Assembly: GCA_001936135.1 (NCBI GenBank)
Contig: CP012817.1
Coordinates: forward strand, 310,001-374,000
Origin: Saccharomycopsis fibuligera x Saccharomycopsis cf. fibuligera
Lineage: Eukaryota > Ascomycota > Saccharomycetes > Ascoideales > Saccharomycopsidaceae
Direction: 5' to 3'
DNA length: 64,000 bases
The notes beneath the pieces are model-generated. The model was given only the letters and a program-made list of their open reading frames with translations. It did not search any database and was not told the DNA's origin. Of this stretch, positions 32,425-42,500 are shown piece by piece. The translations under genes were made by a program, and so were the position numbers. Positions within the stretch are counted from its first letter, which is position 1. Each line of letters begins with the position of its first letter.

Positions 32425-33420
32425 TCAATGAAAAATGTACCTTCTTTTTTCTTCTCGCGCCTTTAGTATGTAAATTACACAAGTGGCAAATACAATCACT
32501 GGATCACAATTCGAAACATTAGCTTGCACTTTGTAACGCTTTAAAGACTTATCTGCTGAGGATATATTGGCAATTCTTTCGTGCAGTTCATTATATCCCT
32601 TGCCCTCATGGGTGATTCTCTCAAAATAACCAGAATCACATACCCATCGATATCTAGGAACACAAAAATCATTCTCTTTTGTAGAGCATGCCCTATGTTT
32701 GAATTCTACATACGTATTTTTTTTAAACTTGCACAATGATATTTCGTTGTTGTTGTACTGCTCCTCTAATCTTGTAAACCGTTCCGGTAAGAAGAAATTA
32801 TCGTCTTGTCCTTGGCTTTCACTCACCATTAATGAATGGTCGTAGATTCTCACAATATTTTGATCTTTGGCTGGACCTTTAGTCTCTTTGATTCCTTTTT
32901 CCTGTTGTGGGTCTTTCCAACCTCGAATATGCTCTTTATCTTTATCTACCACAGGTACTATCTTCGTATCAGCAGTTAGGTTGGGTTTGGAAATGCTTGG
33001 TTGTATGCTGACAGCAAGAGGTGTGGGTAGATCATATGATATCAAACTAACCCAGTTTCTAGTAATAGTTTTTTTATTGGTGCAAATTAGTGCCTTTTCT
33101 TTTTTCTCAGCAGAATCAATGAAATTTAAGTACCGGTCAAGATGACCATTAGCCATAAAAGATCTCTTGCTTTTTTCCTTCACAGCCTGATACAACAACT
33201 TGGAATCACTATCTGTAATATCAATTCTAAAGATTCGATCATCTGGCCGGCCGACAATTGTGATAAAGTACATAGATAGCTCATCTGGAGCAAAACTGAC
33301 ATAGTTGGCTTTATCTGTGTACCTTTTTATTCTTTGTGCCCTTTTAGAAGTGACCAACCCTGATATTGTCAATACCACGCTAAATGTGATCAATGTTATA
33401 CCCGCAGTTATCGGATCCAT
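32425..33420 (-). CDS. Orphan protein with two membrane segments
   Basis: A 331-aa protein I do not recognise. A hydrophobic segment at residues 6-25 (AGITLITFSVVLTISGLV) followed by Lys/Arg looks like a signal anchor, and a second hydrophobic stretch, DPVIVFATCVIYILKA, lies close to the C-terminus before EEKRR. The middle is soluble, with several Cys residues (SLCKFKKN, RACSTKENDFCVPRYRWVCDSG) in the C-terminal third that could pair if that part is lumenal. Codon use and length support a real gene. It lies upstream of RPS13 on the same strand. The ends suggest an ER or nuclear-envelope protein with a large loop, which is inference only. Confidence 0.75.
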   Translation of the reverse strand: MDPITAGITLITFSVVLTISGLVTSKRAQRIKRYTDKANYVSFAPDELSMYFITIVGRPDDRIFRIDITDSDSKLLYQAVKEKSKRSFMANGHLDRYLNFIDSAEKKEKALICTNKKTITRNWVSLISYDLPTPLAVSIQPSISKPNLTADTKIVPVVDKDKEHIRGWKDPQQEKGIKETKGPAKDQNIVRIYDHSLMVSESQGQDDNFFLPERFTRLEEQYNNNEISLCKFKKNTYVEFKHRACSTKENDFCVPRYRWVCDSGYFERITHEGKGYNELHERIANISSADKSLKRYKVQANVSNCDPVIVFATCVIYILKAREEKRRYIFH

Positions 33421-33742
33421 CTGAAATTTTTGATTGTTTTGCGTATGTGTTGTCTTGATTTCTTAGTTATTAATACATAAAAAGCAGAAGCCTTTCCAAA
33501 GATAAGAATAATGTGCAACTAAACATTTGCTTACCAGCATGAACTTGCTTGAAAACGTACATTACACAAAATCCCACAGCTAAAAAAGTAAATAAAGTTA
33601 CTTAAAATAGCTAGTATCTAACTCTAAAAAATTCAATATGACGCGAAACAACTTGAATAAACAATCGGCGAATACAGGGTAAATAAAAAAACGTAAAGTC
33701 ATAAATCATAAGTAAACAAAAAACCGACCAGTACTTCAGTCC
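33421..33742. other. Intergenic, promoter of orphan membrane protein
   Basis: AT-rich 322-bp spacer between two minus-strand genes. No motif I can name. Confidence 0.5.
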
Positions 33743-35122
33743 TTAGTCCACGTCATTTTGACTGTGGATAATAAAAACCTTTTCTAAAGGTACACTTTGT
33801 ACTGAATTCTCAATAGACACAAACTTTTCAGCATCGGCTCTAGAATCAAAAGATAACTTAACTGAATCAACACCAACCCTTGAGATTTCGGTCGCAAATT
33901 TGTCGCCAATTGTATTCTTTTTGAATTCATCTTCAAATTCCTCATCAACCGGAGTAACTAAAACATGTTTGGATCTGTTATCTAATGTGTTATTGCGAAC
34001 CAACTGCTCAAAACTTGCTTCTCTGGGCTTTGTGGAAGGAACGTTTTCACCACTTATAACCTTTATTTTGTTTTGAAGTCTTTCTTTCTCTTTCAAAAAG
34101 ATTTCAGGAGCATAACCATACTTGACAGCCTGCTGTTTGTAGTTGTCGATCTCCGTTTCTATTTTACTTGGATTTCCCTCGTCATCTTCAATTTGTTGTT
34201 CCAATGCTTTGATGAGACGCATATAATTGCTCATCAATTTTTCCTTTTTGGAAATGTATTCCAAAGTTTTCTTTACAAATTCTGATCTTTTATGTTGCTT
34301 CAATTCATACTTGGCAGCCAAGAACTCTTGTTTACGGCTAAGCTCTTCGATGGAAAGCTGGCTTACATCTTTTTCTTTGGCATAGTACAACTTAATGAAT
34401 CTGTTATCAAAAATTGGTATTGGACTGGACCAAGCGAGTTTTGCTCCTGCTTCTGTAACAAATTTGACTCTAGCATATCTCAAGTCAAACTCAATATTAA
34501 TGTATTCAATCTCCGCAAATTTAGAAAAATAGTCATACAATGCTCTTTCATGAAGCCTATCTTTAGGAACATTGGCCACAATGAGAGTGTCTGCTTTAGG
34601 GTATGGCTGCTCAGATATAACTTGCTCCAATTTTCCCTTTGGTGTGTATGTCTTCGGTTTAGCGGCATCGCGCAGCTTTCTGGCTTCTATTTTGATCTTC
34701 AAATCCTTAGCCTTCTTCTTATCAAACGGTACCTTGATAATTTTATCTGGCTTAACATTAGTAGAGATTTTGGATCTTTTGCTATTTCGCAATATTTCTG
34801 GTTTCAAGTAATGGAAATAGTCCTTGTCAGAAAATCTCTTTGGGATATCGACAATAGAGCCAAGGGTTTGTACCCCTTGCTGGTAGTTTTTTGATTGAAG
34901 CTCTACAAAGAATTCGTTGATGAATGGATTTGTATTTTTTCTAAGAAATGGTTTTAACTCAGTGAACATGAACTTCTTCAATTGCTTGAAGTTGAAGTTG
35001 TTTTGTACAATTGATAAAGTATACTCAGCAAAGATGTTCTTGTCGCAGTCAACGCGGAACTGAGCTGCCCTATGGGTTATCCACTGCTCAAGCTGAGGGA
35101 TATCTTCTTCCGGAATCCTCAT
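33743..35122 (-). CDS. RBM26/RBM27-like RNA-binding protein (PWI-like + RRM)
   Basis: A 459-aa protein resembling metazoan RBM26/27 and S. pombe Rmn1, which act with the nuclear RNA decay machinery (MTREC/PAXT). Residues 1-85 match the PWI-like N-terminal domain of that family: PQLEQWITHRAAQF, FAEYTLSIVQNN, LKKFMFTELKPFLRKNTNPF, FFVELQSKNY. An RRM follows at about 176-252 (ADTLIVANVPKDRLHE, LYDYFSKFAEIEYINIEF, RYARVKFVTEAGAKLAWSS, NRFIKLYY), with the short RNP patterns of this family. A charged coiled coil occupies about 265-375, and a C-terminal segment may be a second degenerate RRM. I see no CCCH zinc finger between the PWI-like domain and the RRM, which human RBM26/27 have. An alternative is a La-like protein, but no La motif is present. 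Confidence 0.72.
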   Translation of the reverse strand: MRIPEEDIPQLEQWITHRAAQFRVDCDKNIFAEYTLSIVQNNFNFKQLKKFMFTELKPFLRKNTNPFINEFFVELQSKNYQQGVQTLGSIVDIPKRFSDKDYFHYLKPEILRNSKRSKISTNVKPDKIIKVPFDKKKAKDLKIKIEARKLRDAAKPKTYTPKGKLEQVISEQPYPKADTLIVANVPKDRLHERALYDYFSKFAEIEYINIEFDLRYARVKFVTEAGAKLAWSSPIPIFDNRFIKLYYAKEKDVSQLSIEELSRKQEFLAAKYELKQHKRSEFVKKTLEYISKKEKLMSNYMRLIKALEQQIEDDEGNPSKIETEIDNYKQQAVKYGYAPEIFLKEKERLQNKIKVISGENVPSTKPREASFEQLVRNNTLDNRSKHVLVTPVDEEFEDEFKKNTIGDKFATEISRVGVDSVKLSFDSRADAEKFVSIENSVQSVPLEKVFIIHSQNDVD

Positions 35123-35527
35123 TTTTTGAGGATTTTATTCTTAGACTAATTTTTCGCTATGTTAACGATAAATCTGAAAGCAAAAACATTAATATTTTGC
35201 TTTTTACAATTGAGTATGGATAACAAACGCCTTTCATATGGCGATGCGATGGCGCTAAGACACAAGCACAGACAAACAACAAAAGCTTAAGTAGGAATAG
35301 ATGGACTTCTCCCTATCCGACCCCATCACTGCAACCGTTGAGATGGTATATACATCATGTGACATTGAAAGCCATACCGTATTCTCGGATATAATCCTGA
35401 GTGAGTAACAATAACTGAATGTGTATGAGCTATAGTGTGAAATTTTAATCTAATACTGTTTGCCAATTTATTTGTATGTTTTTCGTGCCAACTAAAACAC
35501 ACAGTTCTAATTTATAGTCGCACAAAA
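35123..35527. promoter_or_regulatory. Divergent promoter, RBM26/27-like gene / SER2
   Basis: 405 bp between divergent starts. It contains TGAGTGAG at about 35399, one base away from a Gcn4 site (TGAGTCA); I do not call it a site. Otherwise nothing distinct. Confidence 0.45.
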
Positions 35528-36511
35528 ATGATCTTCAGTGCACTTGTTATCTCTCAAGGTACCAACTTTGGCACTGACATTGTTGGGAAAGTCTTCCAAT
35601 TCATTCAAGACACACCGGATCTTCTTTTTCACTCAGTGCAGAACTTATCTCCAGATAAGGCTATAGACTTCTTAATCCAAACCGATCCAGATTCCAAAGC
35701 CACCACAGATGAACTTTTCATCAGCACTAAAACTAAATTAAAACAGTTGAATAGCGAATACAACGAATCCAAAAGCAACAAAGCTGACAAAATAGACATT
35801 ATCTTGCAAGTCAATGATGACTCTAGAAAAAACAAAAAATTGTTTATATTCGACATGGACTCCACATTAATTACCCAGGAGGTGATTGAGCTTATTGCTG
35901 CTTATGCAAATGTCGAAGACCAAGTGAGAGATATTACCGAATCTGCTATGCGTGGTGAAATTGATTTCACCCAATCATTAGCTAAAAGGGTCAGTTTGCT
36001 TAAGGGAATCGAATCAAGTAAGCTTTGGGAAGAATTACAAGCTAAGCTTAACTTGACTAATGGTGCCGTTGAATTGACCAAGGGGTTGAAAAAGTTAGGA
36101 GTCACTTTGGGTGTGTTGTCAGGTGGTTTTATTCCATTGGCTAGCTATTTGAAGAGCAAATTGGGTCTTGATTATGCATTTGCCAATAATTTAAAAGTCG
36201 AAATTGACCCAACTCTGCAAAAAGAGATTTTGAGTGGCGAAACTTTTGGAGAAGTTGTTAATGGGGACAAAAAAGCTGAGTTGTTGGCTAGAATAGCTAA
36301 AGAAAACAATATTGATGTAAAAGATGCGGTTGCTGTGGGTGATGGTGCCAATGATTTGAAGATGATGTCGGTTGCTGGTTGGGGAATTGCTTGGAACGCA
36401 AAACCGAAAGTGCAGCAAGAGGCACAATCTGCTTTGAACTCGAACTCCTTAGTTGACATTTTTTATATTTTGGGCTACAATGATACAGAAATTGATGCTT
36501 TGCTTGAATAG
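35528..36511 (+). CDS. SER2: Phosphoserine phosphatase
   Basis: Last step of serine synthesis from 3-phosphoglycerate; cytosolic HAD-superfamily enzyme hydrolysing phosphoserine. It has 327 aa. Motif I is FIFDMDSTLI near residue 109-118 (nucleophile and acid Asp pair), motif II is VLSGGF, motif III Lys follows in the GDKKAELL segment, and motif IV is VAVGDGANDLKMM. The family cap segment EDQVRDITESAMRGEIDF carries the Glu and Arg that bind substrate. The N-terminal 105 residues are the usual yeast SER2 extension. The start is the first ATG after an AT-rich leader. It is convergent with ABZ2. Confidence 0.94.
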   Translation: MIFSALVISQGTNFGTDIVGKVFQFIQDTPDLLFHSVQNLSPDKAIDFLIQTDPDSKATTDELFISTKTKLKQLNSEYNESKSNKADKIDIILQVNDDSRKNKKLFIFDMDSTLITQEVIELIAAYANVEDQVRDITESAMRGEIDFTQSLAKRVSLLKGIESSKLWEELQAKLNLTNGAVELTKGLKKLGVTLGVLSGGFIPLASYLKSKLGLDYAFANNLKVEIDPTLQKEILSGETFGEVVNGDKKAELLARIAKENNIDVKDAVAVGDGANDLKMMSVAGWGIAWNAKPKVQQEAQSALNSNSLVDIFYILGYNDTEIDALLE

Positions 36512-36604
36512 TTACAGCCTATGACTATAGAATTTACATAAAAAATAGACCTTTATTTTACTTTTTGGTTTATATAGAGTAACTCATATGAGACAAAAAA
36601 TCTT

Positions 36605-37555
36605 CTAACTTATAACACCTCTGGCAACACCAATAATGCCATTGAAATACAAAATTTCTTCGCCCTTTTTCACATCAGATATTAATACTTGCTGTTCAAA
36701 CACTAAGCCTTTATTGATCAACATCTGCCTCACCACCCCGCATAAACAACCACTAGAGATAGGAGGTGTCACCCATGACACTACCAATTCATTGTTATGA
36801 TTTTTTCTCATTCTTTTGAAGGCTACATTACTGATTGTGCATTCAACCACTTGATTCATATTGTTGAACAATAAAACGTCTTGTTTGGCTTTGTAATCGC
36901 TAGGATTCTGTAATACTCTCTGGCGTGCTGCATTATAATGATCTCTATTTGTGGTTTTGAACGAAGTAAAAACACTTATTGGTAACCTTTCCGTATCTAT
37001 GTATATTTTGTATAGCAATGGCTCCGTTGACACTGGTTGAGATATTACAGGTTCATAAAGATAGAGTACCTCTATCCCTAAGCCATCCAAAAGATTGGTC
37101 CGAGGAACGGCTTCAGTAGCACCAATCTGAACATTTCCATCTCTGCTGACTAACACTCTTAGCTTATAAGCAGTCTCGTTTTCTATATGTTCAGGATTAT
37201 TATTTTTAGTGTTTCTAACCACCTCATTGAGCTTGTCTAAGAACAAGTCTCTCGGAAGCTCGAAATCCCACTTGAAAAAGTTGAGCTGTAATTGAAGTCT
37301 GTGCAAATGCTCAGGAAATAAGAAGTAGCACGATGTTGGATTATTCTCTATTTGCAACTTAGGATCATATCTGATCGATGTAAGCATCTGAAACTCTTTT
37401 TCTGGATCAATTTTGTCTTGTGGTTCATTGCTGGAGTTTAAGAAGAAGTACTTGTTGATGTAGTCGGATTCTATTTTAGCGCCGAGCCTCCTGAACTCGC
37501 TGCTTCTTTCTGGTGTTTCATTCGCTAATTTATCAACTGCTTGTTTTGGCGGCAT
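36605..37555 (-). CDS. ABZ2: Aminodeoxychorismate lyase (PLP fold type IV)
   Basis: Converts 4-amino-4-deoxychorismate to p-aminobenzoate and pyruvate for folate synthesis; PLP enzyme of fold type IV. It has 316 aa. The probable PLP lysine lies in FTSFKTTNRDHYNAAR, followed by VLLFNNMNQVVECTISNVAF and the phosphate-binding PPISSGCLCGVVRQML segment, the yeast ABZ2 pattern. The N-terminal half, with MLTSIRYDP and FPEHLHRLQLQL, is also typical. Start at 37555 (MPPKQAVD). The opposite-strand small ORF begins 71 bp upstream, so the two would share a very short promoter if the latter is real. Confidence 0.88.
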   Translation of the reverse strand: MPPKQAVDKLANETPERSSEFRRLGAKIESDYINKYFFLNSSNEPQDKIDPEKEFQMLTSIRYDPKLQIENNPTSCYFLFPEHLHRLQLQLNFFKWDFELPRDLFLDKLNEVVRNTKNNNPEHIENETAYKLRVLVSRDGNVQIGATEAVPRTNLLDGLGIEVLYLYEPVISQPVSTEPLLYKIYIDTERLPISVFTSFKTTNRDHYNAARQRVLQNPSDYKAKQDVLLFNNMNQVVECTISNVAFKRMRKNHNNELVVSWVTPPISSGCLCGVVRQMLINKGLVFEQQVLISDVKKGEEILYFNGIIGVARGVIS

Positions 37556-37626
37556 TTTATATATTGGTCTTCAATAAGTAGTTCAATATAGAAATTCGGC
37601 TTTGATATAGTTGTATTTCATGGAAC

Positions 37627-37932
37627 TTGACTAACTGTGTAAACATGAAGATCTCTAGCTTTTTACTTGAAAAGGCTTCTGCAGCTGCCGAAGATTGTGT
37701 ACCGGCTAAAGAAGCGCCAGGGCTCTCTAGCAGAAAACTTCAATTGATGCTTTTCTCGACGTTGGCGACTCATGAGTTTGCGGCAAGTCGATGGAAGTCA
37801 ACAAGTTGGTCATCTGAAGGTCTCACTGGCCAAAACACTCAAATAATAAAGGTTAATTCTTTGCAATGTTGCAAAGAAAAGACATGTACATTTAATTGCA
37901 ACTGCAACTGCGACTGTCTGAAAGAAAAGTGA
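37627..37932 (+). CDS. Possible small gene, 101 aa, unknown
   Basis: Uncertain ORF. It begins MTNCVNMKISSFLLEKASAAAED, with a second ATG at 37645. The part up to about residue 75 (RKLQLMLFSTLATHEFAASRW) has ordinary amino-acid composition for a small helical protein, while the last 20 residues are Cys/Asn-rich from AACTGC repeats (CNCNCDC). I know no family for it. It starts 71 bp from divergent ABZ2 and ends about 350 bp before TRX1. It may be a real small gene, the 5' exon of one, or chance. Confidence 0.35.
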   Translation: MTNCVNMKISSFLLEKASAAAEDCVPAKEAPGLSSRKLQLMLFSTLATHEFAASRWKSTSWSSEGLTGQNTQIIKVNSLQCCKEKTCTFNCNCNCDCLKEK

Positions 37933-38282
37933 GGTTTTCTGTTGTAAAGTTGTTTGTTTCATCTTGGAAGTAGTACACACCCCCAAACAAGATCCAGTAT
38001 ATCAGGATCTTGTTCTGCTTAACTGAAAGAGTGCTTAACTGAAAGAGTATCATATTCAATAAGAAACTAATTTACATCAAATACATTCTATAAGAACAAT
38101 GCTGATCAAAAGCCAACGTAAAACAAAAATTAACTTTGTTCTAAACATACACCGTATATAATTAAAATACACTAGATTTCATAACGAAAGCGAAAGGGGA
38201 AAAAGATAATGAGAAAACAATCAGAAAGGGTTATAATTTTGAGTCATGACAAGAGATTTTTAAATTACCAATTCAAGCACAC
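37933..38282. other. Intergenic with strong hairpin and tandem duplication
   Basis: AACAAGATCC (37986-37995) and GGATCTTGTT (38005-38014) form a perfect 10-bp inverted repeat with a 9-nt loop. It is followed at once by two copies of GCTTAACTGAAAGAGT (38017-38048). This is downstream of TRX1 and of the small plus-strand ORF, so it could mark transcript ends. Confidence 0.6.
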
Positions 38283-38600
38283 TTAGGCGTTAGCAGCAAT
38301 AGCTTGTTGAATAGCAGCTGGGTTAGCACCAACAACTCTCTTGACTTCTTTACCGTTTTTGAACAAGATAATGGTTGGCATAGCGCTGACTTCATGATCT
38401 TGGGCAGCAGTTGGGACTTCGTCAACATCGACCTTGAAGAAAGTAGCAGTGTCCTTGTATTTGTCAGACAATTTGTCTAATATTGGAGCAATCATTTTAC
38501 AAGGACCACACCAGGTAGCAAAAAAGTCAATGACAACCAAGGTGGATGTTTCCTTGATGGCAGCGGTGAATTGTTGAGCGTCGGCAAGAAGTTGAACCAT
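38283..38600 (-). CDS. TRX1: Cytosolic thioredoxin
   Basis: Small disulfide reductase serving ribonucleotide reductase, peroxiredoxins and PAPS reductase. It has 105 aa, the family length, with the active site FFATWCGPCKMIAP (Cys32 and Cys35), the buried Asp in VVIDFFA, the cis-Pro in SAMPTIILFKNG and the closing VVGANPAAIQQAI. No presequence, so cytosolic. Its long upstream region carries several stress-type sites, listed separately. Confidence 0.96.
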   Translation of the reverse strand: MVQLLADAQQFTAAIKETSTLVVIDFFATWCGPCKMIAPILDKLSDKYKDTATFFKVDVDEVPTAAQDHEVSAMPTIILFKNGKEVKRVVGANPAAIQQAIAANA

Positions 38601-39552
38601 TTTGAGTAATAAGGTGTAATATATTATGATGTGATATTAACTGATAAAGATATGATGTTTAATATCAGAAATGTTGTACAACGAGAAAAATGGCAGCAAC
38701 TGCTTTAGCTTTTATACTTTTCTCGAAGAAACTGCAACGGGGTCTGGGTCACCTGGTATTATTAATGAGCACGTGGCATAACCACCGGTATTCGTCAGTA
38801 ACCTCTAATCTGTACCAGTTAACACCAATTATAGCTGAAATGTCTTAGTAATCCTCCAACGCATGTCCCCGATTAATAAGGTGCGCCGGACATGATAATG
38901 ACATTTACTAACTGGGTTCTTTGACATATCTGATAACAATCTGGGACATCCATACAGCAGTTTTTTCTTAAACCTCTTAGTAAACCTTCAATTTCCGCTC
39001 AGTGACCTATAAGTACACACTGATATGTTATACATCAAAACCAGTCTGATCATCCTAACTAGCTCTTACCCCCGGATCTCATTAGTGGGCGACGCGGCAG
39101 ACAATTTTTAATGTAATTCCGAAACTCATCATAGATAATGTCAACGTGAGACTTAAGATACAGCACGCTCTTAGACTTTCTGAAATTCATGTTACAAAGA
39201 CCAGCAGAATATCTATGCTATCATGCTGAGAACATTCTAGCTTAGCAGGTCACCTGTGTCAGCTAATTTCTGCGATTAAATATGTAACAGCTCACTCTAC
39301 AGTAGTGTGTGCCAACTGGTTGGACGTTAGAAAGTGACTGTAGGCATGCTGTATACTGTATGCTGATATATCATAAGATAGTCGGTGAATTCAAATCATA
39401 GAAACGACCTTTAAATAAAATTTTTATTTTGTGAAATCTGCAAAGTTTTCTCTTTAAATATTTCTCTATAAGACTAACCTTACTCTAGTCAAATCTGCCT
39501 TTTGTTAACTTATTAGTCACTAGCATTTATTGATGAATATAGTATAATAAAT
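38601..39552. promoter_or_regulatory. TRX1 promoter with three Yap1-type sites
   Basis: Three exact TTAGTAA/TTACTAA sites lie at 38845-38851, 38905-38911 and 38977-38983, which is 245-383 bp before the TRX1 start. This is the classic Yap1 (Cap1 in Candida) recognition element. Nearer the gene, TTCTCGAA at 38720-38727 fits a heat-shock/Skn7 core, and TATAAAAG (minus strand, 38716-38709) is a likely TATA box about 110 bp from the start. The rest of the region, to the 3' end of IRR1, holds no gene. Confidence 0.65.
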
Positions 39553-42500
39553 CTAAGAACTTTCCACAGCCTTTAGTTCTGCTTCCATAACATCAACATT
39601 ATCCTTTGAATCCACCACCGTAGCATATAACCCACCTAGTTTTTCCTTATTTAAATACAACCTACTAATCCATTCTTTGCTCACCAACTTGGCATTTCGT
39701 AAGCTAAGTAATTTAAGAGTATATCCCACAAGCTGCTTTTCATATTGCAATTTCTGTTGTTGCTGCTGCTGTGGATCATTCAAAGCTGCTTTGTCTTCCT
39801 CGGTTAAAAATCCATAATTCACGCTTTCGTCATCATTTCTGTCAAGCTGTACATCAAGCAATAGTGCCAAGTCACTCTCTAAATGAAAATAGATTTGCAA
39901 CAATTCCCCAAGCAATTTTCCATTATCAGCGCCACCAATATCATTGTTAGTAAATATATTAAGCTTAATTTGATTTTCAAAAAAAAAGTGAAAATCATCG
40001 AATGCATTAGTCAATTTTTCATCATTTTGAAAATTCTTGTAAAATAAATTAACAACAATTATAATATCTATCAAATAGCTTGAACTTGCCAATTTAAGTT
40101 TATTTATCACCATCTTCAAATCGTTAGCATCATTGTTACCATTTATAATATCTTGTGATTCGTCATTTAGTAGTAGCAAATCACTAAGCTGATCAATTAT
40201 TGCCTGAATCTTATTCAAGTGTCTTGATAGTGACGTTTCTGAAGCTTCTGATGAATGCAAATTGCTACCAAACACAACCCCTTGCTCATTTTCTTTGTGG
40301 TTACTATTTGAAATTGTTGTAAATTCATCGTCGCCAATAAAAGCATTCAGTGTACTATTTTTGCCAAACTGGTACAATTTTTCAAATTTCCAAGAGACAT
40401 AATTTAAGTAAAATTTAAACACCAATTGCAATTGATTTTGAATTTTAAATGCTTTTGTTTCCCAGTTACTTTCAAGTATCAAATCACTATTCACAATTTT
40501 CATTACACCAGCAAAAATCTTGTCACCAATTTCATCAACGATCAGGCCACCGATAAATTCAGAAATATTAAAAACCACCCCTGCAATCAATAGTTTTTCA
40601 AGTACTAAAGAAATATTGTTTAAAATAGTCACTGCATTTTCAAATTTATCCAAACTTGGATCTTCTTCAGATACTGCATTTGAAAGTTCTAGTGATAATT
40701 CGATGATAGCATTTTGAACAAGTAATTTAATATCATTGGATAATTCATTATTTTCTAATGATCGTTTCACCATGGTGAAAAATTTGACAAATTCATTCTT
40801 CAACTCGAGAATTTCCACACTTGAGTTTTTATAAACTTGCAAGAACAGCTTTATTAGCTTAATTAAAACAGTTTCTTGTTGAAGATCTTTAAAATTTTGA
40901 AACGTGGTAAGTTGAAGGAAAATACTGAATACAACTTTGTAATTGTAATGCACAGAGCCAAACTTTTCGAAAAAGGCAGGTAAACTGTTAATTAATTGCC
41001 CAAGAAGTTTGTCAGAAGAATTAGGATCACTATCATTATCATCATCATCATCATTATCATCATCACTATCGCCGTTTTCATCATTGCTATTTTCTTCTTC
41101 ACTATCTACTTCATCAAGTTCTTCATCATTATTGTTGTCATTATTGTCTTCCTCTTGATTCTCATTTACTTGACCTTCATTTTCATCATCCTTATCAGTA
41201 TTTTTCCCTTCATATTTTTTGCCTTCCTGACCGTCATCTTCTTCTTCACCTTGCATGTTCGCCCTTGCTAATTTTTTTTCATTAGCTTTAGCTTCTGCTG
41301 CTGATTCAGCATCCCGTTCAGCTTGCTTTTGCAATTCAGCTTGCTTCTTTGTCATTCTTTGCTTCTTCCTCTTCTTATTGTTCTTTTTATTATCTTCAGT
41401 AGCCGTCGTATTATAATCAGCAACATAATAGCTGACGGATTCCTTAGTAATGGCAGCATACAAAATTCCATAAAGTAAGTTTAACAAAAAGTAGTCTTCT
41501 TGATCGTTAAGCTCGATAAGCTTCTTGAACTCTTCGTCAAGTTCATCAATAGAAGAAAAATCAATAGTCAAATAAGTAAGTAAAAATTTCCAAGATTTGA
41601 AATAATCGGAAAAATTCTTGTATAGCAAAAACCCAATCCGAGCAATTTGGTTCAAATATATAACTGAACCATTTGAATTAAGCAAAAACTGTTTTAAAAT
41701 TTCGGTGTTTTGGAAACCTGATGATTCAAGCTTTTTGCTAATGTTAAAATCGCTTACTTTGACTTCTTTGTTCAACATCAAAATATCATCTTCGTCGTTA
41801 TCAGCACTATCATCATCATTATCACCACCCCGTGAAATATTGTAAAAATTTTTGGAATAGTTGATTATTTGAATAAGAGTTTTGAATTTAATCATGTTAT
41901 TAGTAATGTCAACAGGGAAATGTTTCTTAGCATAATCGATACTGAGCTTGTATTGTTCTTTCAACTCGCCAGTTTTCTCAACCTCAATGTGATTGATAAA
42001 TTTGATTAACTCATTGAGAAGCCTACCATTTTCTTTCAACTCTCTGTTTATTGCCGGTACGTTATTGAACTCATTAAGCACATCCTGGCCATCTTGTTCC
42101 ATAATTTGAAATGCCAAATTGTTGATTTTAAGAATCTCTTTATCTTCCAAAAACCCAATCTTATTTATTTCCACCAACAAATGCAAACAATTGATTTTGA
42201 TATTATAGTCCAAATCATGAATCAAAAGACTAATAATATTGGTTTTAAATCGTTCGGTAAATTGTTTTAGTCCACTTATAACCAAATTAGTATTTTTCTT
42301 GTATAGCCTCGTCAAGTTCTTCAATACTTCGATCTTCACTTGATTGTTCATATCAAACAAGAGCCAACCGAAATATCTGAGGAAGGAATTTTCAAAGAAG
42401 AATTCTGGATACAATTCAATCCAATGGTATAATGCTTTTATGCATTCAATTCTAATTTTTGGGTCAACATCTTTAAAGCGATGTACAAATATTGTATCAA

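Noticed and set aside
34292-34894. 200-aa plus-strand ORF opposite the RBM26/27-like gene
   Set aside because: Shadow frame; Phe/Leu/Cys-rich translation with no domain.
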